Assembly (NCBI GenBank): GCA_900557195.1
Contig: USRT01000010.1
Coordinates: 1 to 62,515 of the forward strand
Direction of reading: 5' to 3'
Source: an uncultured Clostridium sp.
GTDB lineage: Bacteria; Bacillota; Clostridia; TANB77; CAG-508
Length of the DNA stretch: 62,515 nucleotides
Shown here: positions 27,509 through 38,141 of the stretch, piece by piece
Layout of the letters: every line of letters starts with the position of its first letter
Numbering within the stretch: position 1 is the first letter of the stretch
The notes under the pieces: model-generated
Database searches by the model: none
Told to the model about the DNA's origin: nothing
The model's input: only the letters and a program-made list of their open reading frames with translations
Translations under genes and position numbers: made by a program

Positions 27509-29491
27509 TTAATCATCATCCCCTATATTATAATCTCCATCCATAGAATTATTTAATTCTTCTAATCTTCTTAATTCATCTTGTAATAAAAATAATTCCC
27601 TCTTCTTTAATTCTATTTGTTCTTTTTTTGTTTGTATAGAATCTATTAAAGCTTGTTTTATAAGTTCTTCTTTCGTTTTTTTCTTGTCTTCGCTTTTATC
27701 TTCTTCATCACGAAAAGCTTGTTGTTTCTTTTTATTTTTACCACTTAAACCTTTAGCAGTTCCTTTTTTACCTTTAAAATCTTTTTTATCTTTACTTGAT
27801 CCATTCTTTAAATTAGGAGATGTTTCTTTTTTTACATAATCCCTTAGCCCCTCAACTGGTACTCCTTCTTGTATCGCCTTAGCTATACTATTGAATTTAT
27901 CCCCATATTCTTTATATACTTCTTCTAAAATTACTGTTCTTTTATCATTATATGATAAATTTCAAAATCCCTTTCCACATAACTTCATATATACATACAT
28001 CTTATTTGCTTCATCTGTTAGTTCTTCATCAGAAAAAGCTTTTCCACTTTCCGACAATTTAATTTGCAAAAAGTTTCTCATATAATTATACATAAAAGAA
28101 AATTTCATTTTTTGTGTCTTTGATTTATACATTAAACTCGTTTTACTATCTGGGCTATTTTTATAATCTTCTGGTATATGTATCCCTAAACGAGCCTCTA
28201 TATTCTCACATAATTGATCTGTAAAAGGCTGGTCTTCCATTAAAGATTTTCTTCTAGTTTTTGTTTGTTCATCATTTTCTTTCTTTTGCACTTTTCCATC
28301 ACCTTGCTTACTTTTTTCTCTTTTTATTTTTTCTTTTTCAATCTCATATTCTTGTTTTTTTATAATACTACCTTTCATGTATTGTATAATATTTCTTGTT
28401 ATTGGAACTATATCTAGTTCTTGCCATCGCAATTTTTTTATATATTCAATTTGCTCTTCAGTCAGTTTATGAGAAAAGTATGTATGTCCCAAATGTCTTT
28501 CTCTAGTTGGTTCAATATTAAGAGGTGCAGTCTCTGGTCTTCCTAATATACTATTTAATCTATCTAATTTGAAATGAAATATATATGGCTTACTGTATCC
28601 TGGAAGTTCTGTACTTAATAGAATTGTATTTTGTCTTTCTTCTTCATTTTTAATGCTTTTCTTATCAAATCGAGTAGAATCAGTTATTTTTATTCCAATT
28701 TCTCCTTGTTCCTGCATAGTTATAAGCTCTGCCATATTCTCATGTTTCATTTGATAAAAATAACTTTCACAATACTTTAATTTAGAATACATATAAAAGT
28801 CTCTAAGCATGCAATGAAAAGATTTTCGACTGCTTAATTTATCTGTTTGACTTCTAAACCATTGTACGAACTCAGAATATTCTTGCGCATTATTATTTTT
28901 AACATAAAAAAATCCTGGTCTTGATGGATTATTTCTAATAGTTACTCCTTCCATAAATAACCATTGCTCTGAATTATTGAGGTATTCATTATATAATTCT
29001 GCTAATTTAGAAACATAAAATTTTGTCCAATGTCTTGTGCCATTTCGAATTACATTTCCATTTTCATCCCTTTGTATAATATTTCTTGTTATTAATTGTC
29101 CTGGAACTTTTGAAAGCCTATTTCCAAGTTCCATTCCAGCAGCTGCAATCTCTCTTCTATCACTTAAATTTTCATAATGATTATCTAAAAATTCTTTATC
29201 AATTGTAAATAATCCTACACCACCTAATGGCGAATACAATCCATTTAGTTTTTCAATGATTTTATCATACATACCAAATGTATAAATATTGTTATAAAGA
29301 CTTATAATCTGTTGTTTACTCCAAAAAGGACCTGATGCCCCTTGTTCTTCATAAAGACTTTGCGCTTCTTGTACAAAACGAAATAATTCGTTTACAGTAT
29401 CTATATCTGTTATCAAATCTTCATTTAAGAAAAATCTTTTTTCTTGATCTTCACTTCTTTTATGTATATGTCCATAAAGATCTTCTTTCAT
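27509..29491 (-). CDS. Large unknown protein interrupted by an in-frame TGA
   Basis: A 509-residue frame (MKEDLYGHIHKRSEDQ..., no family recognised, helical, with a Lys/Glu-rich linker near 390-420) ends at TGA 27962-27964. The same frame stays open for 150 further codons without any ATG, GTG or well-placed TTG: NLSYNDKRTVILEEVYKEYG, a Lys-rich middle and a coiled C-terminus (KKEQIELKKRELFLLQDEL) ending GDDD. The extension is strongly coding-like and its stop is three bases from the next gene's start. Either the TGA is read through or recoded, or the gene carries a nonsense mutation. It is the first gene after a divergent promoter at 29519. Confidence 0.5.
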
Positions 29492-29518
29492 TTTTTATCC
29501 TTTCCATTATAATTTATG

Positions 29519-29547
29519 TTGACTTATTTTTATTTTTTTTATATAAT
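29519..29547 (+). promoter_or_regulatory. Sigma-A type promoter
   Basis: TTGACT (29519-29524), 17 bases, TATAAT (29542-29547); drives the small gene at 29578. Confidence 0.75.
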
Positions 29548-29577
29548 TTTAGTATCAATTTTTTAAGGAGTGATATC

Positions 29578-29778
29578 ATGAAAACAAAAATGAAAACCAA
29601 ACTCCAAATGTTGACAGAGAATAATTCTGACAGTTTGTCTATATTATTCCATTCCTTTGAGAAAAAATTCCCAGAGGAAAAGGGTTGTATAGCCCTATTA
29701 CGCGAATTTATTTATAATACCAACGCTTCAATATCTATAGAAAAAGTGTTGGAAGCTTTAAGCAGAATTCAAAAATAG
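29578..29778 (+). CDS. Stand-alone small protein of unknown function
   Basis: 66 residues, basic start (MKTKMKTKLQML) then a helical body (SILFHSFEKKFPEEKGCIALLREF). Own near-consensus promoter, AAGGAG ribosome site and terminator. No family recognised. Divergent from the large TGA-interrupted gene. Confidence 0.6.
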   Translation: MKTKMKTKLQMLTENNSDSLSILFHSFEKKFPEEKGCIALLREFIYNTNASISIEKVLEALSRIQK

Positions 29779-29800
29779 GAAGGCTATGCCTTTCTATTTT
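29773..29800 (+). terminator. Intrinsic terminator
   Basis: Arms AAATAGGAAGGC and GCCTTTCTATTTT around TAT, overlapping the stop codon of the 29578 gene. Confidence 0.75.
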
Positions 29801-30049
29801 ATTTTATCACAATATTATTATTTTTTAACTTCAGTTACACAAATGTAATATAATTGTAAATTCAATGTAAAAAATTAACATATTATTATTTTTAAACTCT
29901 TATAAATAAAACTATTTATTTCTCTTAATTTTATCAAAATATTACTATTTTCAAACACTATAGAATATAACTTTTTACTATTTTAATTAGACTTATTCAT
30001 AAAGTCATGTTAGAATTATACAAAATACCTAAAGAAGGTGAGGTAAAAT

Positions 30050-30934
30050 ATGCTTAAAAAAATTATTTTGGTATTTACAATAGTAATGTTTAGTTTGATT
30101 GTATCAACTATTCGGCCTAGTTTAAACACTTCGGTTTTAGAAAGCTATTGTGTAAATTATTCTTTAGAACATGAAAACTTCTATTCGATTCCTGGGCTTA
30201 ATACTACATATGTACCCCAAGGTTTATGTGTATTAAAAAATGAAAACTATACATATAGACTAATTACTGCTTATGATAGTAGTAATCACCAAAACAGCTG
30301 CTTATATGTTATTAGTACTAATGGAGAACATATAAAAACACTATTTTTTGATGACTCTATTGGCTTACATGTAGGTGGAATAACTTCCAACAGTTCTGGT
30401 TCATATGTATATGTATGTGATAGTCTAAATAATCTCATCCGAATTTATAGTGCAGATTTAATTCACAGTTCTTTTGATGGAAAAATTATTAAAGAATTAA
30501 TTAGTTATCCTGTTGAATATATTCCATCTTTTATTAGTTATGACAATTCTAATAATTGTTTATTAATTGGATCTTTTTCTAAAAATAATTCTAGCAAATT
30601 GGTACAGTATTCACTTGATTTAAAAAAAATTGATGAAATACTAATACCCAAAAGAATTCAAGGAGTAACAAAATTATCAACAGGACAATTGGTACTTTCT
30701 CAATCTTATGGATGTAATAATGATTCATCTTTATTAATAGGACATATTGAGAATAAAAAATTTTATGCTGATTCTGAAATTACACTTCCTCCAGGACTAG
30801 AAGAAATATATTGTACAGAAAATAATAATATATTCTTACTATTCGAATCTTCTGCAAAAAAATTTAAGTCTATGAAGCCAATAAGTAATGTTATCTTGCT
30901 TCTACTGGATAAAGAAAAAGTCAACATCCATTAG
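30050..30934 (+). CDS. Probable secreted beta-propeller-like protein
   Basis: 294 residues. The N-terminus has a basic start and hydrophobic stretch (MLKKIILVFTIVMFSLIVS) consistent with a signal peptide or anchor. The body has repeated short strands of the kind seen in propellers (YRLITAYDSSNHQNSCLYVIS, GGITSNSSGSYVYV, KLSTGQLVLSQSY, ENNNIFLLFES). Codon 22, just after the hydrophobic stretch, is CGG (30113-30115) in the zero frame; a +1 shift there reaches TAA after three codons. No enzyme motif seen. Own terminator follows. Confidence 0.55.
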   Translation: MLKKIILVFTIVMFSLIVSTIRPSLNTSVLESYCVNYSLEHENFYSIPGLNTTYVPQGLCVLKNENYTYRLITAYDSSNHQNSCLYVISTNGEHIKTLFFDDSIGLHVGGITSNSSGSYVYVCDSLNNLIRIYSADLIHSSFDGKIIKELISYPVEYIPSFISYDNSNNCLLIGSFSKNNSSKLVQYSLDLKKIDEILIPKRIQGVTKLSTGQLVLSQSYGCNNDSSLLIGHIENKKFYADSEITLPPGLEEIYCTENNNIFLLFESSAKKFKSMKPISNVILLLLDKEKVNIH

Positions 30935-30953
30935 TCCTAAGGATGTTGGCTTT
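30917..30953 (+). terminator. Intrinsic terminator
   Basis: Arms AAAGTCAACATCC and GGATGTTGGCTTT (30917-30929, 30941-30953), overlapping the stop of the preceding gene. From here to 31176 no gene was seen. Confidence 0.8.
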
Positions 30954-31176
30954 AAATTATCTAATCTAACCTATAACTATTACATTACTATTTAATTTTA
31001 TTTTTACCAGTAGATAGTCCAATATAATTACAAAATAAACTTTTAGTAATTAACTCTGCCTTGAATAGAAACTTTATTTTATAAATTATATAAAACTATT
31101 ATGGAAATATTAGTACTAAATTAATATTCTTAGCAGTAACACTATTATAAAAAAATATAAAAAGCATTCATAAATC

Positions 31177-31205
31177 TTGACAAATCCGCACATACTATGT
31201 AAAAT
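31177..31205 (+). promoter_or_regulatory. Promoter of the aspS T-box transcript
   Basis: TTGACA (31177-31182), 17 bases, TAAAAT (31200-31205). A hairpin of unknown role (AAAATTAGGAAT / ATTCCTAATTTT, about 31226-31277) lies at the start of the transcript. Confidence 0.65.
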
Positions 31206-31290
31206 AGTTATATTATGTATAAAAAAATTAGGAATTTAAAAATTTTAAATCATCCAAATATACCATTCCTAATTTTTATATTTGCAATGA

Positions 31291-31497
31291 AAATGACGAC
31301 TTGCTAAAAGTTACTAAAAGAGATTAAAGGTCATAGCTGAAAGCCTTTATTAGAAGAACATAGCAAACCAACACATTGGAGCAAATTTTATAAAGTGGAA
31401 AAGCCTAAAATATATAGGTTTCTCAAGCCGGGTGGCACCGCGGAAAAGTTATTTCGTCCCAGCATTATTTTATTAATGCTTGTGGGCTTTTTTTGTT
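31291..31497 (+). promoter_or_regulatory. T-box leader of aspS
   Basis: T-box core GGGTGGCACCGCGG at 31430-31443, typical flanking GCC and the terminator hairpin (CCCAGCATTA...TAATGCTTGTGGG then TTTTTTTG). The likely specifier loop near 31352-31366 reads GAAGAACATAGC; AAC (Asn) is the best-placed triplet, with no clear GAC. An Asn-type specifier would fit a non-discriminating AspRS that also makes Asp-tRNA-Asn. The T-box itself is clear; the specifier reading is tentative. Confidence 0.9.
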
Positions 31498-31533
31498 TTT
31501 ATTTTTAATTTTATATAAAGGAGATGTTTAATT

Positions 31534-33285
31534 ATGAACGAATACAGAACTCATAATTGTAATGAGATTAGCTTGGCGGATGTTGGAAAAGAAGTAAAAA
31601 TTTCAGGATTTGTTCAAACTATCAGAGATTTAGGAGGTGTTGTTTTTCTAGATATACGAGATATGTATGGAGTAACACAAGTTGTTACATCTGGAGAAGC
31701 AAAAGATGTAGATTTTGCATCACACATTCCAATTGAGTCTACAGTTTGTGTAGAAGGAACTGTAAGAAAAAGAGATGAAGAAACTTTCAACCCAAATATA
31801 AAAACTGGTGAAGTAGAAATATTTATAAAAAATATAACAATACTTGGAAAAAGAACTAAAAACTTACCTTTCGAAATAAATTCAAATCAAGATGTAAGAG
31901 AAGACTTACGTTTAAAATACCGTTTTTTAGATTTAAGAGGAGATAAATTAAAAAACAACTTAATTTTAAGAGCTGAAGTTCTTCAATATTTAAGAAGTCA
32001 AATGATAGAGCAAGGATTTTTAGAAATTCAAACACCAATACTTACAAGTTCATCACCAGAGGGTGCTAGAGATTACCTTGTTCCAAGTAGAGTTCATCCT
32101 GGTAAATTTTATGCACTTCCACAAGCACCACAACAATTCAAACAATTGCTTATGGTTTCTGGAATAGATAAATATTTTCAAATAGCTCCATGTTTCAGAG
32201 ATGAAGATGCAAGAGCAGATAGAGCTCCTGGAGAGTTTTATCAACTAGATATGGAAATGGCATTTGCCACACAAGAAGATGTATTTTCAGTTATGGAACC
32301 AGTTATATATAATACATTTAAAAAATTCTCTAATAAAGAAATTGCAGAATATCCATTTCCAAGAATTCCTTATAAAGAAGCAATGCTTAAATATGGATGT
32401 GATAAACCAGATTTAAGAAATCCTTTAATTATAGTAGATGTAACAGAATTTTTCCAAAAATGTACTTTCAAACCATTCCACGGTTTAACAGTTCGTGCTA
32501 TAAAAGTTAAAGGTCATATGTCTAAAGGATTCCACGAGAAAATGCTTGACTTTGCTAAATCTATTGGTATGGGTGGACTTGGATATTTAGAAGTACAAGA
32601 AGATTTAAGTTACAAAGGACCAATTGATAAATTTATACCAGATGAAATGAAAAAAGATTTAATGGAACTTGCCAAATTAGAAAAAGAAGATACAATATTC
32701 TTTATTGCAGATAATGAAACAAATGCTAATAATTATGCATGTCAAATTAGAACAGAACTTGGAAAACGCTTAGATTTAATAGATGAAAGCAAGTTTAAAT
32801 TCTGTTGGATAGTTGATTTTCCAATGTATGAATTAGATGATAATGGAAAAGTAGCATTTAGCCACAACCCATTCTCTATGCCGAAAGGTGGATTAGAATC
32901 ATTAAATACTATGAAACCTCTAGATATAGTTGCATATCAATACGACATAGTTTGTAATGGAATAGAACTTTCTTCTGGTGCTGTTAGAAATCATGATCCA
33001 GAAATTATGATGAAAGCTTTTGAAATTGCAGGATATGGAAAAGAAACTATAGAAGAAAAATTCTCAGCTTTATTTAATGCTTTTCAATATGGTGCACCAC
33101 CACATGCTGGAATTGCACCAGGTGTTGATAGAATGATTATGCTTCTTACAGATAGCGAAGTAATTCGTGACGTAATTGCCTTCCCTATGAATAGTAAGGC
33201 AGAAGATTTATTAATGGGAGCACCTGGAAATGTTACAAAAGAACAATTACAAGATGTTCATATTAAGTTAGACTTAAAGGACTAA
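31534..33285 (+). CDS. aspS: Aspartyl-tRNA synthetase
   Basis: 583 residues, bacterial type with the GAD insertion. N-terminal OB-fold (VGKEVKISGFVQTIRD), motif 2 around FRDEDARADRAPGEF, GAD domain about 290-400, and motif 3 near APGVDRMIML. Intact; arginines use AGA and CGT/CGC, never CGG. Shares a palindromic terminator with hslO downstream. Confidence 0.97.
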   Translation: MNEYRTHNCNEISLADVGKEVKISGFVQTIRDLGGVVFLDIRDMYGVTQVVTSGEAKDVDFASHIPIESTVCVEGTVRKRDEETFNPNIKTGEVEIFIKNITILGKRTKNLPFEINSNQDVREDLRLKYRFLDLRGDKLKNNLILRAEVLQYLRSQMIEQGFLEIQTPILTSSSPEGARDYLVPSRVHPGKFYALPQAPQQFKQLLMVSGIDKYFQIAPCFRDEDARADRAPGEFYQLDMEMAFATQEDVFSVMEPVIYNTFKKFSNKEIAEYPFPRIPYKEAMLKYGCDKPDLRNPLIIVDVTEFFQKCTFKPFHGLTVRAIKVKGHMSKGFHEKMLDFAKSIGMGGLGYLEVQEDLSYKGPIDKFIPDEMKKDLMELAKLEKEDTIFFIADNETNANNYACQIRTELGKRLDLIDESKFKFCWIVDFPMYELDDNGKVAFSHNPFSMPKGGLESLNTMKPLDIVAYQYDIVCNGIELSSGAVRNHDPEIMMKAFEIAGYGKETIEEKFSALFNAFQYGAPPHAGIAPGVDRMIMLLTDSEVIRDVIAFPMNSKAEDLLMGAPGNVTKEQLQDVHIKLDLKD

Positions 33286-33286
33286 A

Positions 33287-33322
33287 AAAAAATCGATATA
33301 GTTTAAACTATATCGATTTTTT
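33287..33322. terminator. Bidirectional intrinsic terminator
   Basis: Near-perfect palindrome AAAAATCGATATAG/CTATATCGATTTTT right after the aspS stop and facing the end of hslO. Confidence 0.8.
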
Positions 33323-33415
33323 ATTTAGCATATTTCAATTTCATCCTTATTTTTTATTCTATCAATTTTATTTCGTATACATTTACTTACAAATCATTTT
33401 ACTCTTCATAATGTG

Positions 33416-34294
33416 TTAGTTTTTAATTAATTCTTCTAAATCTTCTTTTGAAAAATGATATTCTTTATTACAAAAATGACAAACTGTATCTGCTTTTCCG
33501 TCTGTATTTATTATATCTTCTAACTCTTCTTTTCCAATAGCAATAAGTCCTCTTTCTATTTTTTCTCTAGAACAATCACATTTATATTCAGGAGATATAT
33601 TTTTATCAATAACTTTAATATTCTCATCCCCTGTAACTTTTTTTGCAATTTCTTCTAAAGATAATTTATCATCTAACATTTTACTAATACTATCTGAATT
33701 CTTTACTGCTTCTTCTATTTTACTAATCTCTTCTTCAGTCGCATCTGGCATAAGTGAAATTTGATATCCACCAGCTGTCTTCACACCATTTTTATCTACT
33801 AAAACACCTAATGCAACTACACTTGGTGTTTGTTCAGATTTTGCAAAATATTCTGTAAAATCTTCTGCAATTTCCCCTGAAACAATTGGTGTCATACCTA
33901 CGTATGGATCTTTTAAGCCTATATCCTTTATTATATACATCATTCCATTTTTTCCAACTGCTCCTCCAACATCTATTTTTCCAATATCGTTTAAAGGCAA
34001 GTCTACTCTTGGATTTGTAACATAACCTTTTACATTACCTTTAGAGTCTGTAACAGCTGTTAATATACCTAATTTACCATCACCCTTTATTTGAACAGTT
34101 ATAGAATCTTCTTCTTCCTTTAAATCTGATCCCATTAAGCTTGTCATGGTTAATAATCTTCCAAGTGCAGCTGTGGCAGTTGGACTTAAATCATGTATCT
34201 TTCTTGCATCCTCTACTATTTTTGTAGAATCTATACATTTAACTGATACTTTTCCATTATGAGCTAAAAATTTAATTATCTTGTTTTCCATCAT
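33416..34294 (-). CDS. hslO: Redox-regulated chaperone Hsp33
   Basis: 292 residues. The C-terminal zinc switch is present as CDC (residues 236-238) and CHFC (about 270-273). The N-terminal substrate-binding half has LGRLLTMTSLMGSDLK. Activated by oxidation and unfolding to hold unfolded proteins; relevant to an anaerobe under oxygen stress. Intact. Confidence 0.95.
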   Translation of the reverse strand: MMENKIIKFLAHNGKVSVKCIDSTKIVEDARKIHDLSPTATAALGRLLTMTSLMGSDLKEEEDSITVQIKGDGKLGILTAVTDSKGNVKGYVTNPRVDLPLNDIGKIDVGGAVGKNGMMYIIKDIGLKDPYVGMTPIVSGEIAEDFTEYFAKSEQTPSVVALGVLVDKNGVKTAGGYQISLMPDATEEEISKIEEAVKNSDSISKMLDDKLSLEEIAKKVTGDENIKVIDKNISPEYKCDCSREKIERGLIAIGKEELEDIINTDGKADTVCHFCNKEYHFSKEDLEELIKN

Positions 34295-34498
34295 CTTCTC
34301 CTTTTATTTACATCTTCTATGTTTATTATTGGTATATACTATATCATAAAAACTAAAAAAAGTCTAACCAATAGATAAAGTTGAAAATATTTACTTCAAT
34401 AAATATATGTTTGATTATACATTTATTTGGTATAATAAACATATATAATAATTAACAATATTATAAATTTACTTTTATTATCAAAAATAAAAAAGCAA

Positions 34499-34532
34499 CA
34501 AGCGCTCTAATTTTAATAATTCGAGCGCTTTT
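34499..34532 (-). terminator. Intrinsic terminator
   Basis: AAGCGCTC / GAGCGCTT arms ten bases beyond the stop of the 34542 gene, with flanking A/T runs. Confidence 0.8.
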
Positions 34533-34541
34533 ACTGTACAC

Positions 34542-35105
34542 TTATAATAAACAAGGATAATCCTTATCTTTAAAATAGTGCACAAGTTCTGAAAGAACCT
34601 TTTGATAGGGTTTCCACTCCATACAACAATCTTCTATTGTATAAGCAGAATGACAATCAGTAACTCTTTGCCCTAGTAGATTAGAGTATACCACTGGTAT
34701 TAGCAACTTTCCACCCATAGGGCGTTTATCGTAACTTAATTTGCACCCATTTTCTGTATGCAGAACACATGGGGATCTTACATATGTAAGATCGACGATT
34801 TTTGCATCACGGTTTCTAATTCTCAAAATATAGAAAAAACCGTCTCTATTAATCATCTCCCCATCAATTAAATCTATGGATATATATCCTTTTTCTAGCT
34901 CTTTTTTTAAACCTTCAAAAGAAATATCCACAAAGTCGTCTGGACTAAAATGACAACCACAACTCTTACAACATACACCACCGCATTTAGCACATAATTC
35001 TGGATTAGTAGTTTCCTCTACTGTATAATCCTTTTTTATGTTTCGTGATTCTGTTCCTATTGCTTGTAGCAATTCAATAATCCGTCCAAAATCCACTTCT
35101 TTCAT
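34542..35105 (-). CDS. YkgJ-like cysteine cluster protein
   Basis: 187 residues. Cysteine motif CAKCGGVCCKSCGCHF near residue 37-52, and later C residues (RSPCVLHTENGCKLSYDKRP, DCCMEW) that complete the YkgJ/UPF0153 metal-binding pattern. Probably binds zinc or an iron-sulphur cluster; the role is unknown. Codon 8 is a zero-frame CGG (35082-35084). GC-richer than the neighbours, with own terminator, so perhaps transferred. RBS GGAGG ahead of the ATG. Confidence 0.75.
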   Translation of the reverse strand: MKEVDFGRIIELLQAIGTESRNIKKDYTVEETTNPELCAKCGGVCCKSCGCHFSPDDFVDISFEGLKKELEKGYISIDLIDGEMINRDGFFYILRIRNRDAKIVDLTYVRSPCVLHTENGCKLSYDKRPMGGKLLIPVVYSNLLGQRVTDCHSAYTIEDCCMEWKPYQKVLSELVHYFKDKDYPCLL

Positions 35106-35212
35106 TTAAAGATTCCTCCATCTTTTTCAAAAATTTGCATATACATGCTTATTAATATTATATCATATTGACATAATTATGCAATATATTGTTTTTACAT
35201 AAAAATACATAC

Positions 35213-35245
35213 CTAAGCATTTAGCTAAAGTATGTATCTCAGTTT
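35213..35245 (-). terminator. Probable terminator of adhE
   Basis: ACATAC / GTATGT arms with an AT-rich loop containing CTAAGCATTTAGCTAA, about 20 bases beyond the adhE stop. Confidence 0.5.
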
Positions 35246-35266
35246 ACAATTTTATATTAATTGTAC

Positions 35267-37876
35267 TTAAATCTCTTTTCCATAATAAGCATCCATTAAA
35301 ATTTCTTTTAACTCTGTTACTAATGGCACTCTTGGATTTGCTGATGTACATTGATCTTCAAATGCTCTATCAGCAAGCATATCTATTTTTGATAAAAACT
35401 CTTCTTCATTAATACCGGCCTCTTTAAATGATTTCTCTATTCCTAAATCATCATTTAACTTTTTAACTTCTGATATTAAAGAATTTACACCTTCTTCATT
35501 TGTATAAGCTGGGAATCCCATTCTTCTTGAAATATCTGCATATTTTTGATCTGCAATAAAATATTCATATTTAGGGAATGATACAAATTTTGTAGGTTTT
35601 GAAGCATTATATCTTATAACATATGGTAATAAAATTGCATTTAATCTACCATGCGCCATATGGAATTCTGCGCCCAATTTATGTGCTAGTGAATGGTTAA
35701 TTCCTAAAAAAGCATTAGTAAATGCCATACCAGCTATTGTACTTGCATTATGCATTTTTTCTCTTGCGAATTTATTACTTCCGTTGTTATACGCCTCTCT
35801 TAAATTTTTAAATACAAGCTCAATTGCTTTTTCAGCTAAGCCATCTGTATAATCAGATGCCATATTAGAAACATATGCTTCTATTGCATGTGTTAAAACA
35901 TCCATACCTGTGTCTGCTGTTATTTTTTGTGGTAATGTCATAACTAAATCTGGGTCTACAATTGCTACATCTGGTGTTAATTCATAATCAGCAAGTGGAT
36001 ATTTTTTATTATTTTGTTTATCTGTAATAACTGCAAAAGATGTTACTTCTGAACCAGTACCTGAAGTAGTTGGTATTGCTACCAATTTTGCTTTTTCTCC
36101 AAGTTTTGGGAATTTATAAGTACGTTTTCTAATATCCATAAATTTAAGTTTCATTCCTTCTGCATCTGCTTCTGGATGTTCATAGAAAAGCCACATACCT
36201 TTTGCTGCATCAATAGGGCTACCTCCACCTACTGCAATAACAACATCTGGTTTAAAATCATTCATCATTTTTACACCTTTATTTATAGTATCAAATGACG
36301 GATCTGACTCTACTTCTGAAAATATTTCTGAATGTACATATTCATTTCTTTTTCTTAAATGATACAAAATTTTATCAATATATCCAAGTTTAACCATAGA
36401 TGGGTCTGTTACAATAAATGCTCTTGTAATATCAGGCATTTTTTCTAAGTATTGAATAGAACCTGCTTCAAAATAAATTTTCTCTGGGACTTTAAACCAT
36501 TGCATATTAACTCTCCTTTTTGCTACTTTTTTTACATTAATTAAATTTACAGAAGAAACATTCGCTGTTGTTGAATTTCCACCAAAAGTACCACATCCAA
36601 GTGTTAATGATGGCATATTAGTATTATAAATATCTCCAATTGCACCATGAGTTGATGGAGAATTAACAATAATTCTTCCAGCCTTTACAGTTTTAGAGAA
36701 TTTTAAAATTGTTTCATCATCTTCAGAATGAATAACTGCTGAATGTCCCATTCCTCCAAATTCAATTAGTTTTTCTGCTAAAGCAATTCCTTCATCTGGT
36801 CCTTCTACTACATAATATGCTAAAACTGGACTTAATTTTTCTTTTGAAAATGGATACTCAATTCCAACTCCATTTTCTTTTAGAACTAATACTTTTGTTT
36901 CCTTTGGAACTTCTATTCCTGCCATTTTTGCAATATTGTATGGACTTTTTCCTACAATATCTGCATTTAAAGCACAGCCTTTTTCTTCAATAAACATACT
37001 ACCTTTAAGTTTACTTGTGTCTTCTGCACTTAAGAAGTAACATCCCGCATCACACATTAATTTTTCAAATTCATCTTGTATTTCTTTATCAACAATAACA
37101 GACTGTTCAGATGCACAAATCATTCCATTATCAAATGATTTTGAAAGAACTAAATCATTAACAGATGTTTTTAATTTTGCTGTTTTATCAATATAACATG
37201 GAACATTTCCTGGTCCTACACCTAAAGCTGGTTTTCCACATGAATAAGCAGCTTTTACCATTCCTGTTCCACCAGTTGCGAGTATTAAATTTACATCTGG
37301 ATGATGCATTAAGAAGTTTGTTGCAGTAATAGATGGTTCCTCTATCCATAAAACACAATTTTCTGGAGCTCCAGCTTTGATAGCTGCATCTCTTACAATT
37401 TTTGCAGCTTCTACACTACATTTTTGTGCAGATGGATGAAAACCAAAAATAATAACATTTCTTGTTTTTGCTGCAATAATAGATTTAAACATAGTTGTTG
37501 AAGTAGGATTTGTTACTGGTGTTACACCAGCTATAATTCCTACTGGTTCTGCAATCTCTACATAACCTTCTTCTTCATTCTCTGAAATTACTCCTACTGT
37601 TTTATCATATTTTATACTGTGATAAATATATTCTGTTGCAAACATATTTTTAGTTATCTTATCTTCATAAATTCCACGTCCAGTTTCTTCTACAGCCATT
37701 TTAGCTAAATCCATATGATGTTCTAACCCTGCCATTGCCATAGCTCTTATAATATCATTTACCTGATTTTGGTCTAACTTTAAATACTCTTGTGATGCAA
37801 TTTTGGCTTTTTCCACTAAATTATCAACCATTGATTTTATTCTGTTTTTTTCTTCTTCACTAATTTCTGTTGCCAT
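35267..37876 (-). CDS. adhE: Bifunctional acetaldehyde/alcohol dehydrogenase
   Basis: 869 residues, the normal AdhE length. N-terminal CoA-acylating aldehyde dehydrogenase (1-440) with the catalytic cysteine in NGMICASEQSV; linker; C-terminal iron-dependent alcohol dehydrogenase (from ~450) with GGGSPIDAAKGMW and histidine ligands in THAIEAYVSN and NHSLAHKLGAEFHMAHG. Turns acetyl-CoA into ethanol to recycle NADH, showing a fermentative life. Forms spirosome filaments in other species. Confidence 0.97.
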   Translation of the reverse strand: MATEISEEEKNRIKSMVDNLVEKAKIASQEYLKLDQNQVNDIIRAMAMAGLEHHMDLAKMAVEETGRGIYEDKITKNMFATEYIYHSIKYDKTVGVISENEEEGYVEIAEPVGIIAGVTPVTNPTSTTMFKSIIAAKTRNVIIFGFHPSAQKCSVEAAKIVRDAAIKAGAPENCVLWIEEPSITATNFLMHHPDVNLILATGGTGMVKAAYSCGKPALGVGPGNVPCYIDKTAKLKTSVNDLVLSKSFDNGMICASEQSVIVDKEIQDEFEKLMCDAGCYFLSAEDTSKLKGSMFIEEKGCALNADIVGKSPYNIAKMAGIEVPKETKVLVLKENGVGIEYPFSKEKLSPVLAYYVVEGPDEGIALAEKLIEFGGMGHSAVIHSEDDETILKFSKTVKAGRIIVNSPSTHGAIGDIYNTNMPSLTLGCGTFGGNSTTANVSSVNLINVKKVAKRRVNMQWFKVPEKIYFEAGSIQYLEKMPDITRAFIVTDPSMVKLGYIDKILYHLRKRNEYVHSEIFSEVESDPSFDTINKGVKMMNDFKPDVVIAVGGGSPIDAAKGMWLFYEHPEADAEGMKLKFMDIRKRTYKFPKLGEKAKLVAIPTTSGTGSEVTSFAVITDKQNNKKYPLADYELTPDVAIVDPDLVMTLPQKITADTGMDVLTHAIEAYVSNMASDYTDGLAEKAIELVFKNLREAYNNGSNKFAREKMHNASTIAGMAFTNAFLGINHSLAHKLGAEFHMAHGRLNAILLPYVIRYNASKPTKFVSFPKYEYFIADQKYADISRRMGFPAYTNEEGVNSLISEVKKLNDDLGIEKSFKEAGINEEEFLSKIDMLADRAFEDQCTSANPRVPLVTELKEILMDAYYGKEI

Positions 37877-38141
37877 AAAAACCTCCTTTTTAACCTTGTC
37901 CTAATTTTATCTATTAAATATGATATTTGTCAATAGAAATCGGACGACAAATATTTATATATTTCTTCTTTTTTGAGAATAGTTTTTTTATATTTATTTT
38001 TTCAAGCATACTGATCTATTTTAGCTTATTACCCTCAAAACGAAAAGAGACTATATAAAGTTTTTGCTGATTTTACATAATCTTTTTATTATTTTATCTT
38101 ATTTGAACAATAATTAATGTTATAATTCTTTTGATAATAAT

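Noticed and set aside
27962..27964. TGA as tryptophan in this organism
   Set aside because: TGG is used throughout and TGA is a normal stop for at least the small gene at 16287.
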